NCBI GenBank assembly: GCA_038030265.1
Contig: CM075939.1
Span: 42,513,253-42,577,252, forward strand
Origin: Corythucha ciliata
Lineage: Eukaryota > Arthropoda > Insecta > Hemiptera > Tingidae
Length of the DNA: 64,000 nt
Reading direction: 5' to 3'
Shown: piece by piece, positions 43,258 to 54,965 of the stretch
How the letters are laid out: each line of letters begins with the position of its first letter
How positions within the stretch are numbered: the stretch's first letter is position 1
Notes under the pieces: model-generated
What the model was told of the DNA's origin: nothing
What the model saw: the letters and a program-made list of their open reading frames with translations, nothing else
The model's database searches: none
Translations under genes and position numbers: made by a program

Positions 43258-46236
43258 TTAATCCCTATCCCACTCTCTATTCAACTCCTTCGCTTTGAGA
43301 ACCACGCATACATGGGTACTTACGGCATCCCAGCCCTTCTTGCTTTCCAACATTTTTGTTGCCACAGTTTCCGGGTATAATTCCCCGATGCGGGCAACGA
43401 GCTCGCCCCTGGGGTGCCACCATTTCGAACATACAAATAATGTATGATGGACATCGTCGTCCTCTATGAGGCAGTATCTGCACTGGCCGTCAGCCACTTT
43501 CCCTATCCTTGCCAGAAAGGAACGAAAGTACCCATGACCAGTTAGAAACTGTGTCATGTAATACCCCACCTCTCCGTGATTTCTATTGGTCCACCCCTCA
43601 ACATCAACAATCAGTCTTGCTGTCCACCGCCCTCTACTCTCCTCGTTCCATCGCGCTTGCCAGCGCGGGATCGACCGTTTTCTCTCTTCTTTCCTTACTG
43701 TCCGCGGGTCTTACTCTCCCTTGCGCAGATATATTCTCCGTTTCTCACCGGCCAGGATGTCGATCGGCACAACACCCGCTACCACCTGAACAGCAGGACC
43801 AGAAACTGTTCTGTATGCACTGCATATCCTTAACGCGCCTCTCCTTTGAACTGAGTTCAATCTAATCCGGTATTTCTCGCACTTCAGTGCCTCAGCCCAG
43901 ACCTCAGCCCCATATAGCATTACAGCTTCTGCCGTACTCATTAGGAGCCTCCTCTTTGCTGGGGATGGACCCTGTACATTGGCCATAAGCCTACTGAGCT
44001 TTCCCACTACGATTGCTGCTTTGTCCGCTGCCTTGCTTATGTGGGCCCAAAATGTGAGCTTTCCATCTAGCATAACTCCAAGGTAATTAATTGCCAGAGC
44101 CGCTACTATCTCCTGGCCTTCAGTCTTCATTGTTATTCCCCTTTCTATACGCTTCGAAGTAAAAAGTGCGATTTCCGTCTTTTGAACAGCCAGTGACAAC
44201 GATCTGGACTCCATCCACTCCAGAATCCTCCTCATGGCCTGGTTCAACTTGAACTGAAGCTCCTCAGCCCTTCGAGCTGTTAGGACAATGACGACATCGT
44301 CAGCGTACCCTACCAGGAAAACCCCCTCCGGCATATCCAAACGCAGAATCCCGTCGTAATTAATGTTCCATAGGTCCGCCCCAAGGACCGAACCTTGAGC
44401 TGCACCTGAGGTAATCCGCTTCTTTCTTGTCCCCTCCCGTGTGCTAAACGTCACCCATCGCTCGGATAGGTAGTCTTGCAAAACACGGTACAGGTACCCC
44501 GGAATTCGAAAATCTTCTTTCAGAGCCTGCAAGATGTCTCTCCATTTCGCCGAATTGAAAGCATTCCTGACATCCAGAGTGACCGCCATGCAGAGTTCAC
44601 GGGACCAATGGTTTCCTGTTTTCGCTGTTTGTGCAGCCGTTACCACTTCTCTCACCGCATCTACAGTGGACCTAACCGCTCTGAACCCGTGTTGCCTCGG
44701 TGACAGCCCTCCTGCCGCAGCAACTGCCTCGAGGGTTCTTTTTTTTAGCAGTTTTTCAAACAGCTTTCCAGCAGTGTCCAGCATGCATAGCGGTCTATGG
44801 GCTGACTCTGTGTTTGGGTCTCCTTTACCTTTCCCGATGAGGACCAGCTTCGCTGTCTTCCAACGTTCCGGGAACACACCATCTACCAAGCACGCATTAT
44901 ACATTTGCAAAAGAACGTCTGGGTGACTTTTAGAAACGATCTTCAGTATTTCAACCGGGATCCCATCCGGGCCTGGAGCCTTCCGGTTCCTCATTGACTT
45001 TGCCGCCTCCTGCAGATCACTCGTAGTGAACAGTGGTATATCACTGGGAGTCACCGCAACTAGCGCTCGATCCTCCACTTCGTGCGTTGGAAACAGCTCG
45101 TCCACTATCCTCTCCTTGACCTCAACTGGCATTTCAGCTGTGGAGTCCATTCCTTTTAGCTTTTGTAGAACCAGCCTGTATCCCAGACCCCAAGGGTCGT
45201 TCTCAATATCGCTGCAAAGCTCTTTCCACTTCCTAGCCTTACTCTCAGCTATGGCCACTTTAAGAGCACGCCGAGCGGCCCTGTACTGCTCCACCTTCCT
45301 CTGCGAAAAAGCGGCACTCCCTCTGGCTCGTTGGGCTAGCCTTCTGAGGCGAAAACAGTTCCTCCTTAAGTCTGCGATTTGTTCACTCCACCAGTACATT
45401 GGTCGTCGGTTCCGCACACCACGCTTTTTTGGCATAGAGCACTCACATACCCTGGTCAGCAATTTCATTGTTGCTGCAACCAAATCATGAGAACCTCCCG
45501 CTTTTTCTGTCTCCATTCGTTGCAGAACCCCCTTTTCCATAACTATCATTGTGTCCAGCACCTCTAAATCCAACCTCGCGGTGTTCCAACGTGGAGGCGA
45601 GGCTGACTCAAGTTTCGTTAAGTGTCCCCCTAAACGGTATCCCAGGTATTGATGATCACTGGCAGAGTAATCCTCAAAGACCTGCCATCCTCTTATTTGC
45701 CCTGCAAGACTCTCTGTACTCATGGTAATATCCGTTCTGGTGTCCGTACATCCAGCTCGGCGAAACGTTGGTGCTTCTCCTTGGTTCAATACTACTAATC
45801 CAAGTCTAGATATCATATCCATTACTCTTCGGCCTCGACCGTCCGGGATAGGCTCACCCCACTCTATTGCTTTGGCATTAAAATCACCAGCGATAAGCAA
45901 TTTTCCCCTCACCTCGCGGGCTTCATCCTCTATACTGGCGAGTCTAGCTTCAAAACCCGCAATCGACTCGTTTGGAGTTAAGTAGCAGCTGAGGTACGTC
46001 ACCCCTCTACTGCTGATCCAAACATAGCCCGGGCCTACCCCATGTTTCTCTATGGGAACTGCCGGTCTGTTTACTACCCATATAGCCGCCGTACCTGATG
46101 GGTCTGTGAACCAACTTGATCCCCTCTCCTCGAACGTGTATTGTTCACTTACTATTACCAGATCTGCTGCTTTCTCTCGAACAACTTGATCCATAAGGGA
46201 GCTAGCCGTCCTACTTCTATTTAGATTAATCTGCAA
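43258..46236 (-). pseudogene. LINE ORF2: endonuclease and reverse transcriptase
   Basis: The protein opens QINLNRSRTASSLMDQVV from a non-ATG codon overlapping the end of ORF1. It has an APE-type endonuclease (LLIAGDFNAKAIEWGEP, SASDHQYLGY) and a reverse transcriptase (LDVRNAFNSAKW, GAAQGSVLGADLW, VGYADDVVIVL). A C-terminal zinc motif (CRYCLIEDDDVHHTLFVC) lies in the segment below 43570. The only lesion seen is a TAA at 43711-43713; the frame continues beyond it through NHGEVGYYMTQFLTGHG to about residue 993. Length and order are normal for the clade. Apart from that stop it looks young. Confidence 0.93.
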
Positions 46237-47811
46237 GATATTAATAATGTTGATCGTCCTTTAGCATCCTTTAGGGCCTGCTGGAACGCAGCACACCCTT
46301 TCCGACCTGCCGTATGAGTAGCTTCTAATCCAAGCTCTGCGCATAGTACACACTTCTCTACGCCCTTACATTCTGCCCCTTTGTGTCCCACCGATCCGCA
46401 TCTGAAACAGACGTTCGCTCGGTTGGGGCCCGTACGGTCTGGCTATGTGCCCGTACCCTAGGCAATTAAAACACCGAGGCACTTCCACCCTATGTCTTAT
46501 TCTGCAGTTAATCCAGCCGATACGAATTCTGGCCGTTGTTAGCAGTAATCTGGCCTCCTTCTCCGCCATCTCAACAACTGCCATTCGCTGCTGCTGGCTA
46601 TTGGGGTTAGTTAGGAATATTTTCATCACCCCTTCTTTCCCCTGCAGTTTTCCTTCCAGAGCTTTCCTGACTTCTTTCTCCGTCGTTAGCGCGTCAAGAT
46701 CCCGGATCTCGATGGTCATACGGTGAGCCAGATCCTTTACCGCCTCCGGATCGCCTATAGCTCCACAGACTGCGGCTCGAAATTGCTCAGAGAGCTCAGA
46801 AGTCCCCCCAAGCTCCAGCAACACGTCCCCCTTTACCGTCTTCCTAATTGACCGGATTTCCGTACTTGTATCCTCTGGTTTCACCTTCTCACGAAGGTTC
46901 TTCAGGATGCCTGAGTATGTCAGGCTTTCCGACACCTTAATCACCAGAGCCTTCGGCCTTTTCCTGGATCGACTTCTTTTTCTGTTGGTCTTCCCATCCT
47001 TAACTGCTTCTTGGCCCTTCTCCTTACTGTTCCGCTCTATGTTTGCTTGTACACTCTTCTTTTTGGGGTCCTTCGCCTTTCTAACCGCCTTTCTGGAGTC
47101 GAGGACATCTGCCGTAGATGAAAGGCCCGCTACCGCCTTCGTAGGTGCAACTCTCTTGGCGCCCCTGATTGTCACTCCTGAGTAGAACGTGGAGTCCGTA
47201 AATTCACTCTCACTTTCTCCAGTGCTGCAGACCTCGCTATGCACCTCCTTACGCGGCCTTTTGCGTGACGGGCCCTTCCTTTCCTTCTGCGGTGACCACC
47301 TTATCGCCTGCTCAACCTCTGTCTTTAGTACCTCCCGGAGGGAGCTCTTCTTCTTAAGATTGGCATTAAGAGAGTCGTAAAGCTCTACCAAAAGTACCAG
47401 TCCGTCCTTGATGACCATGCTAACGTTCCTCTGCTGCTTAGTGACACTTAGCATCTTGGATATTTCATTCTTCATAAGCTGGAGGTTGGCCCTGTCTTAA
47501 TTCTCCAGCGTCTGGATCTCCTTCCAACTGCTCCATTGAGATGCATCGGTGCCCGAGTACCTGGCCACACCATGAGGGTGTGGTGCAGGGGAAGGGGCGG
47601 CAGAGTGGCCTGCTAATGCATCACTGTCCATTTGTACATCACTCTGTGCTCCTGCTGGCGGAGTTGAACATCCATCATCTCCTACTACTTCTTTGTCTTT
47701 CTGTGGGGGGGGGAGCGAATCATATCTGGGTTTATCCCGTACTCTGAGGGGCTCAGACATCCGGGCATGCCCGCACCTCCCACTGACTGGCGAGACATGA
47801 CCACCAACCAT
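46221..47811 (-). pseudogene. LINE ORF1: Gag-like zinc-knuckle protein
   Basis: The N-terminal part (MSEPLRVRDKPRYDS...) is followed by a stop at 47497-47499, then resumes in frame with MKNEISKMLSVTKQQRNVSM. A basic stretch (RKRPRKEVH, NRKRSRSRKRPKALVIKV) and an RNA-binding region lead to the first knuckle CFNCLGYGHIA. A frameshift near 46440 moves the rest into another frame, where CFRCGSVGHKGAEC and a CVLCAELGLEATH knuckle are visible. The reading ends TAA at 46221-46223, overlapping ORF2 by 16 nt. ORF1 proteins of this kind bind the element RNA. Confidence 0.88.
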
Positions 47812-48347
47812 CAGTGCGAGGGTCCCTGGGTTCCCCCAAGGAAATGTCCTACACTGCCTTTGAGGGAAAGAGACTCAACCCTCGGCAGTCACTACCTCCT
47901 ACTCGGCCCGGGCAAATGCCCCGACGACCTTTCAGAAGCTCCCACGTCTCCGACGACGTGGGTACCCAACAAAGCGCTTGCCATCGCCGGGACCCCCGGG
48001 ACAGTTGACCGCAAGGGATAAGGAGCCCTCACCACAAACCGCCCGGGCGGCAGCCCTAATAGTCAATATTATCCTTATCCAAGTACAGTCCGGTCCTGTC
48101 CAAGTCTGTGCCCCAGGAGTTCCCTAAGCTCCTGCGGCACTCCCTCTCGGGGTGCTAACAGTGGCTAACGAGGCCCGACCCCCGGCTTTTCTGTCAGGGT
48201 GTGCTCCCTTAGGCAGCTGCCTTTCCAGGCTCACGGGTCCGCCTCCCCACCTCTTTTAGTCGCCTTCTACGACACGCAGGGGTGTATTCTATGGAAGGTG
48301 TATTCTAACTCCTCCACCCCCACCCACCCGACGCCCCTGATTGTAGC

Positions 48348-48845
48348 CATGATTTAGTCATTTTTATCAATTCTCGCGTTTTTTTTTCGATTTCAGCCGA
48401 ATTTGTTGTTCCAAAACCACAAAATTTCCTTTTTCTCAATTTCAACCGTAAATTATTGCTTTTAATCATTTTTAGCCGTGAATTTGCGCTATTTCTCAAT
48501 ATCAGCCGCGTATTGCCATTATGATCATTTTTAGCCAAATTTAAATTGTTTTTCACTTTATTAGCCATGATTTATAGCGCTTTTCTCAAGTTAAGCCGCG
48601 GACTAGCCTCAGGAGCAACAAAATTAGGGTTTTTTGTAAATTTCATCGCGGTTCATTCACCAGGAATCTGCGATTTTTTCTCAATTTGGGGCGAAGTTTC
48701 ATCGAAAAGACGTGAATGGGAGCATTTACGCCATTTCAGCCACGAAGATTCATGTTATTGTTGCTTGCCAGAAGAACAGCACATTGGCGCGCCATGCACC
48801 GACCATTGCGAAAATTTTCTTTTTGAAAAGAGCCAGGCCTGTTAA
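48348..48845 (+). repeat. Family A array, right remainder
   Basis: Continuation of the array at 40240-41099 beyond the inserted element, with units such as CTCAATTTCAACCGTAAATT. Confidence 0.65.
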
Positions 48846-48849
48846 CATT

Positions 48850-49200
48850 GATCTTTAAAATGAATTGTGAAAAAAGCGACATTGTTTTTTGAATGGGCTA
48901 AAAGCGCGAAATGTTGTTTTTGTAGCTGCGAAAACCATGAAATTATGCTCTTTGAGCTGAACCAGTTCCACTAAATTTGTTTTGAATGAGCCAACTCTGC
49001 GAAATGGTTCTTTAAAATGAGCCAACAAGGTGGAAATACCATTGGAGGGAGGAAGGGATGTAAAACCCGTGAAAAGGCCTTTTTTTTTAGTACCAACCCC
49101 ACGAAATTGGTTTCTGGCGTCCGTCCTTGCAATTATAGCCAAGTAAGGCCTCGCAAAACTGGCAAAAATTGCCAAAAATGACCGAAGTCACAGAAATAAC
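48850..49200 (+). repeat. Family D ~30-bp degenerate array
   Basis: Units centre on TTTGAATGAGCCAA followed by GCGAAATTGGTTC. The same family appears in the opposite orientation at about 57100-57980. Confidence 0.6.
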
Positions 49201-50683
49201 CCCTTGAACCACTCGTTGCACTCTTTCCGTGCCACGAAACCTTAAAATCCCCTCGCTAACCAATCCACAATAAAAGCCTTAAGGTCCTTAACCAAAATTG
49301 TCATAATTCATTTTCAAACTCGAAAAATAGAAAGTTACTCTCCCTAGCTATTTGAACTACTTCCCCCCCCCCCTTCAAACTACTGGCTCCTATTCTCTGG
49401 AGGAGAAAATCTATAAAATCAGGTACTAAATTTGCTTTTCTATAGTCTTTTTGTTGAAGTGTTGACTTTTAACGTGGCTCTCCCGACGAAATCTCATCAC
49501 TCTTCATTCAGGCTTCTCCTTTGACGCCGTAAAACGGTCAAATTTACGGCCAGTGTGCTACACCACTCTGTTACACCATCATCAATGAATCATACGTGAT
49601 TTCCACTAATACGACGCGTGAGAGTTTTTTTTTAAAATCACACCTATATTTTGTTATATTTAGACGCAACAGGCCGTAAACGCTTAGTTAACGCGCGGCG
49701 ATCCACCGCAAGGAGTGTAGTTTTACACGTGTTAACTCCTTTTTTTTGGAAATAAGCCGAGGAGGGTTTGACGGAAAAAAAAGGACGAATCGGATCGCGA
49801 GGGAGGCGGGGAGGTGGAATCATTAATCATTCTACAGATAAAAGTGATTCTGTCTTCCTCCCCCCTGGCCTGCTGATTCTACGCTGATGTCCTCATAATT
49901 ATACCCGTAAATTCTCGGCTCTTATTTTCGAGAAGTCGTACTGTGAGTGTGGCTGGAGTGGGGGTGGGGGTGGAATGCGGTAAAGGGCGTGCAGAAACAT
50001 CTGCTACCGTCGTTCAAAATTTGACGGACGACGTACCCCCCCCCCCACCATTCCGCCCACGTGCTCCATCAGCGGACCTAATTCACGTTTTCTGACTCAA
50101 TGAAGGCATTTTTCAACCCCTCCTCTCCCTTCCACAGCCATAACATTCTCACACCTGAGAAACTATATTCAACATCTCACACTTCTTATGAAGCGGATTT
50201 TATTTTTAAGAAGAAGACAAAATATTGGCTTGCGTATATCTCCCAAGCATCTTCTTGTCTTGAACACCGGGCATTAATTAGTTAAACATCAAAGGTAAAG
50301 GTGTACAAAGGGCGCTTTTTCATGTTCAGAGGCAACTTGCAAGACGATAGGACGAAGAAAATGGGATTTTTTGAGAAATGGAAGTCTTTTCCTGTTTCAG
50401 GACACTAGGGAGGAGGGGTCATAGGGGATGTTTCTTTGTCATTTCCGTTAAAAGACAAGAGGACGTGGATTGATGGCGCTACTTTTTTCTATTCTGAAAA
50501 GAAACGTTTGAAGTACAATAAGAGGGAACATTAATTTAATGAATTAAAAAAACAGCTCATTACTGCGAAGAGTTTGGAAATTATGAGGCTCATTTTTTAA
50601 AAACTTGTCATCTCTGTTTTTATTGTCGTTTTGTACGATTGGCTCGATCTTAACGCGAGAAAACAGCCTCGTGGCTGTATGAC
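49201..50683. other. Unique-looking intronic DNA, no gene
   Basis: A/T-rich with poly-C runs at about 49365 and 50040. Open frames are short and have no recognisable domain. No RNA gene was seen. Confidence 0.45.
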
Positions 50684-50686
50684 TTA

Positions 50687-50834
50687 GGCCCATTTTCACC
50701 AACAAAATTGATCTCGTTTAAAGTTGATCGTGATTAGTTGCCAATAGCGACCCATATGAATTTTGATACAAGTGTTTACATTGTAATCGTGATTAGTTGT
50801 TGATCTTGGTTTAAAAAGTTGGTGAAATCGGGCC
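50687..50834. mobile_element. 149-bp MITE family, third copy (148 bp)
   Basis: Ends GGCCCATTTTCACCAAC and inverted GGCCCGATTTCACCAAC, with TTA at 50684-50686 and 50835-50837. Only a few differences from the copies at 11160 and 25223 are visible. Confidence 0.9.
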
Positions 50835-50837
50835 TTA

Positions 50838-52338
50838 GACAGTAGAACGCCGTGGATTAAACTGCCCCGTCAGTTCCGTTTTTACGTTATGAAAAGGGAA
50901 AATGAAAACGATCTTGGATTTTACGACAAACTAGCGGGCGGGAAAAAACGACTAGTTTTTCAAAACATGTCACATCGAATACGCGAATAAACTTGACATT
51001 CTTTACTCTTACGAACGGTCTCCAACTCCGCAGCCACCGGTGCCGCGTCTTTGAATAAAAGATCAAAGAAATTCACTTTTCTTGATTGTTCACCCCGCCA
51101 TCAATTTTATTTCGCTTTTAAAATACGCGAGATAAACTTTTACGACTCTCACTCATAATTCCCTCGCCTCACGCCTACCCAGAGGGGCTTGGTCCCCCTG
51201 GAGTAATTGTCCCCGGGCCTCGTAAAATTCTAATATTAGAATTATACCTCCCAAAAGTTGAAAAACAGATATTTTGCCTAGGCGTGCGTCATAAAGCAGC
51301 ATTAATAGTGACTGGGTGTCCTAAGGAGTTTTTTTTTTTCAAAAGGAGGAAAATGAACGTTATTAAAACAGAAAACGTCACAAAATAAAGCTTTCCTTTT
51401 TTTTAGTGTCAACCCATTAGATAACTGGAAGGAAAATGTTAAAAATAGGCTCGTCATTTTACCACGAGACTTCTCTCGTTTTTATATCGCCCTGTGCGTT
51501 TATATTTCAAGAAACGAATGAAATACTAGAAATAAAGGGGTTTTGGCGGCCCATCATGGAAATGAAAAACTCTATCGGAAGAGCGTTAATATATCTCGGA
51601 AACATTAAGGAGGAAAATGAAAAGTTTTATAATTAGAAATTACTTTCAAAAATAAAATTAAATAAATAAAAAAGTGTAAAAATCCTTTCCTCTCGTCGAA
51701 CGCCGGGAGTTTAATCTTCCGGTTCACAGAAATAGGTTGGAGGCGGATGAATAGACCCTCCTTGTCACGCAAGGTATACCGGTAATAAATCTTTTTCAGC
51801 TTCTTAACACTCACCAGTGTGAGAGAGAGAGAGAGAATGAGTGAGTGTGTGTACGGGTAGATGGAGCGGGGAAAATAAGTACCCTCTTGATGTCACCGAT
51901 AAATGTGACTGGGTGGTGGGAATACTGGGCGGCGGGGTGGGGGTAAAACCTAATCTTCGCTTGTCATCGTTTATTCGTGTGCAACTCTTGCCCGTCCTGA
52001 ACGCCAGTTTATTTTGAATATTTATTCATTAGTTGAACTAAAAACAGAAAAATAAATGCATGAAAAATGGTCGCCCCTCATTCTCCACCATAATAGAACA
52101 AATTTTCGATAAAGTGCAAGGGGTTTGGGAGGGGGTAAAGGTGCGTTCTACGATCTGATTAATCTCGGATGAGCCCTAAAGGAACAGGAACAGTGTCTGT
52201 CATTGTATGCTGAAGTGACACCCCTGCACCAGTACATTTCTATATTGTCATTTATGGCTTTTTCTCAATAAGGTGCAGTCATTTAGTGCTATTTCTCAAT
52301 TTAAGCCGGGAACAAGCGATTTCTCTCAATCATAGCGG
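50838..52338. other. Unique-looking intronic DNA, no gene
   Basis: A GA-type microsatellite lies at 51821-51838. The frame 51436-51636 is Lys/Ile rich and unconvincing. A few family A units appear from about 52260. Confidence 0.45.
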
Positions 52339-52346
52339 CGAACTAG

Positions 52347-54889
52347 CAGGCGCGGATCCAGGGTCGGATTAAGGAGGGGGCCATGACTCCAAACGGCCCT
52401 AAAATGATGAAAATTTAAAAATTGACAAAACCGCGTATTTTGAAGTTCAACGTCACAGGGAATTAACAATGTCCCACTCGAAAATAGCAAGTTCCTCATA
52501 AAATTGACTATTCCCTTATGAAACTGACGATTTACTCATTAAATTGACACCTTTAAAACTGAAAATTTTCTCATAAAATCATTAGTTCATATAAGCTTAA
52601 GAATTCCCGTAAAATTGCAAGTTTTATTGTAAAACAGACAATTCCTTCTGAAATTGACAATTTCTTCGTGAAACTGACAAGTTTTTTCATTAAATTTTCC
52701 CCATTGACGTAGCCTTAAAATTGACGATTCGCGCGATTGTTTCTCCGAATGTCGCGTTTTACCCACAGTGGTGCATTCGCGTAAATACTGCACTGAAAGT
52801 GCAGTTTTGCATGGATTTTGGCCTGAATGATCGCCCTAATGAGGCCTTACGCTTAAATATTGGCCCGGATGTGACGTTTTTGCTCTGTAACGGGGAATTT
52901 TTGTTACAAATGTTACCCTCATTGTTGCGTTTTAAGTGAATTATTTCCCATTTTCGGCTACAAATGGATAATAATTATCCTCATGATAGCAACACAATTT
53001 TCTACGACAATTTTTTATGAAATGGGGAAACAATTCCCCATTTACTTAAGAGTTCACGTGATTGTTCTTGCGTTTTGTCCACAGACTGGGGCATCTCGCG
53101 TAAATTTTTCCCTTGGGTGTGCCGCGGCCGTTTCAAAACCGTTTTACTCTCACCCATGTGACGTTTCGCGTGAATTTTGACCTTGACGTGGCATTTCGCT
53201 AAAATTTTGCCCTAGATGTGGCATTTCGCGCATCAATTTCTCGGATTTTGCTCACTGAAAAAGCAATTTCGGGGACTTTCGTTGGCGGCTACCCACTTTC
53301 GCTGATTGGATGGCCCAATTCAGAGACCGACACCGCATTGGGTGTTTAAGGTTCGAGATAACGGGGAGGGGAATTCCAACTTTTTTTCACTGGTAACGTG
53401 AAATAGCACACAGACTCGTTGACGTAACGCTTGCCACAACTCGCCGGTAAAGTTCCCTTTTTCTCTCTCGTTGTGAAATGTACTATTACTGGCGACAAAA
53501 TCCTCGTAATTTGTTTACAGTGAGCTAAATCCGAGAAACTTATATTACACATTTGAGGAAATATTTTTCTTCTGCGAGAAAAATTCGCGAAATTTGATTT
53601 CATAGAGAGCGAAATTCGATAAATTGATTTTTTGGCGAGTCAAACCTGCGAAAATGGTTTTACAGTGCGGAAAAGTCAGCAAATTCGGTCACCAAATTGA
53701 AGCCGTCCTTCGAAATTTTGTCTGTCGTTGACAACTAACAAAGATATTTATTTTTTAGTGAACTCACCACGCAAAAATATCCACAAAATAGTATTTAGAG
53801 AGCGAAATCCGAGTTATTTGTTTGTTTTTTTTTGTGGCCAGATCCGGGAAAATGAGTGTTTTTTTCAAAGAAAAATACGGAAAATGTATGAACTCCGGGA
53901 GTGAACTCCGAAAAATTGTTCTTTTAGTGTACCAACCCAGCTTACGTCAAATTGTCGGGAACGGTCCCTGAATTTCGGCACTTGGGCACACGTATCTGTA
54001 TCTGTAAACTGATTTATTTAGTTAGTTCGTCACGTATACATTTCTTTGTTGGTGAGAAAAATCCGCAAAATTGTTTTCAGAGAGCGAAATCCGAGAAATT
54101 CGTTTTTCGGTGAGCCAGATCAAGGAAAATGGTTATTTTTCGACAAGAAAAGTCAGGGAATTTGATGTCTTAGTAAACAAAATGTGAGAAAAGGTATTTT
54201 ACTGGACGAATAACCTGAAAAGGTGAAAATTGGTGCATTGCTAAAGCCGGACCGGCGAACATTTTCGCTACACAAAATGTGGCGATCCTGATGGATTTTA
54301 CTTTATTGGTGGTATCTGGGAGCTGCCCCACTAAGTCTGCGCTTTAAAGTCTATTTGAGGGCAACTGACCACCACGGGCAACCACAAAAAAGGTCCAACC
54401 ACAGCGAAGCTCTAACCACAGAAATCTCAAACCACTGTGAGCCTCCAACCTAATCAATATTTTGAGGTTTCTCCACGCGGGGAAACCGAAAATTGAGACG
54501 AATTTTCGACAAGAAGATTCAATGAAAGGGCTCTCACTATGATGCCACCGTTTTTAACCAATAGCGCACGAACTTTCCGGCGGACAGCCCTAAAGTCCAA
54601 GGAAAAGTCCCGATCCTCCAGGAAAAGTCCTCGCTGGGCCGCTCAGGGGACGTCTGTCTCAGACCGCAGTACATTTGAGAAATTGACCACAAAATTTGAC
54701 TCGATGGAGGCGGTTTTGATGATTTTTTTTTGCACAAGTGACCTTGACGACTCAACTTCGTGGTTAAAATTGAGAAAAACCACTAATTCATGGATAATAG
54801 ATCAAATAAAAGCTATAATTTGCTACAGGAATCAAGTTATATTAGGTATGCTGGGAGGGATCATGGCCCCTCCCTTGGATCCGCCACTG
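52347..54889. mobile_element. hAT-like element with family C, E and F arrays
   Basis: The left end is CAGGCGCGGATCCAGGG and the right end, inverted, CAGTGGCGGATCCAAGGG. Similarity continues into GGAGGGGCCATGA, about 40 bp in all. CGAACTAG at 52339-52346 and 54890-54897 is an exact 8-bp duplication. Inside, arrays follow one another: family E (52440-52690, TCATAAAATTGACAATT type), family F (52740-53240, GTGACGTTTCGCGTGAATTT type) and family C (53260-54240, GTGAGAAAAATCCGCAAAAT type). The last ~100 bp before the right end are an inverted copy of the DNA just outside. Confidence 0.85.
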
Positions 54890-54965
54890 CGAACTAGCAT
54901 ACCTAATATAACTTATTTGATCTATTACCCATGAATTAGTGGTTTTTCTCAATTTTAACCACGAA
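54752..54965. repeat. Inverted repeat spanning an element boundary
   Basis: Arm 54752-54852 (inside the hAT-like element) and arm 54894-54965 (outside) are inverted copies; shared words include AGGTTAAAATTG-like array DNA, TAATAGATCAAATAA and AAGTTATATTAGGTATGC. The right terminal repeat of the element sits at the loop. Confidence 0.8.

Larger units (their letters stand above)
42997..48330 (-). mobile_element. R1-clade LINE, nearly full length
   Basis: The 13-bp duplication ACGCCCCTGATTG at 42984-42996 and 48331-48343 bounds the element. The minus-strand 3' end is a 31-base poly(A) tract (T run 42997-43027). The ~520-bp GC-rich 5' untranslated region, two overlapping ORFs and ~230-bp 3' untranslated region are in LINE order. 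The R1 clade is suggested by the QINLNRSR start of ORF2, three zinc knuckles in ORF1 and the C-terminal CCHC motif without RNase H. R1 itself targets 28S rDNA; this copy sits in the last bases of a hAT-like element instead. Confidence 0.93.
41108..48339. mobile_element. hAT-like element, inverted copy, split by a LINE
   Basis: The left end is CATGGGCGTAGCCAGC and the right end GCTGGCTACGCCCCTG. ATTGTAGC at 41100-41107 and 48340-48347 is an exact 8-bp duplication. Removing the LINE and one copy of its own 13-bp duplication leaves about 1.9 kb that is the reverse of the element at 37245: family C units at 41260-41400, GTGATACTTTTGGAGC-type unique segments, then a plus-oriented family A array to about 42900. 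No transposase is present. Confidence 0.85.

Noticed and set aside
45026..45490. 154-codon plus-strand frame
   Set aside because: Antisense shadow of LINE ORF2.
51821..51850. GAGA microsatellite as a regulatory element
   Set aside because: Simple GA repeat with no promoter nearby.
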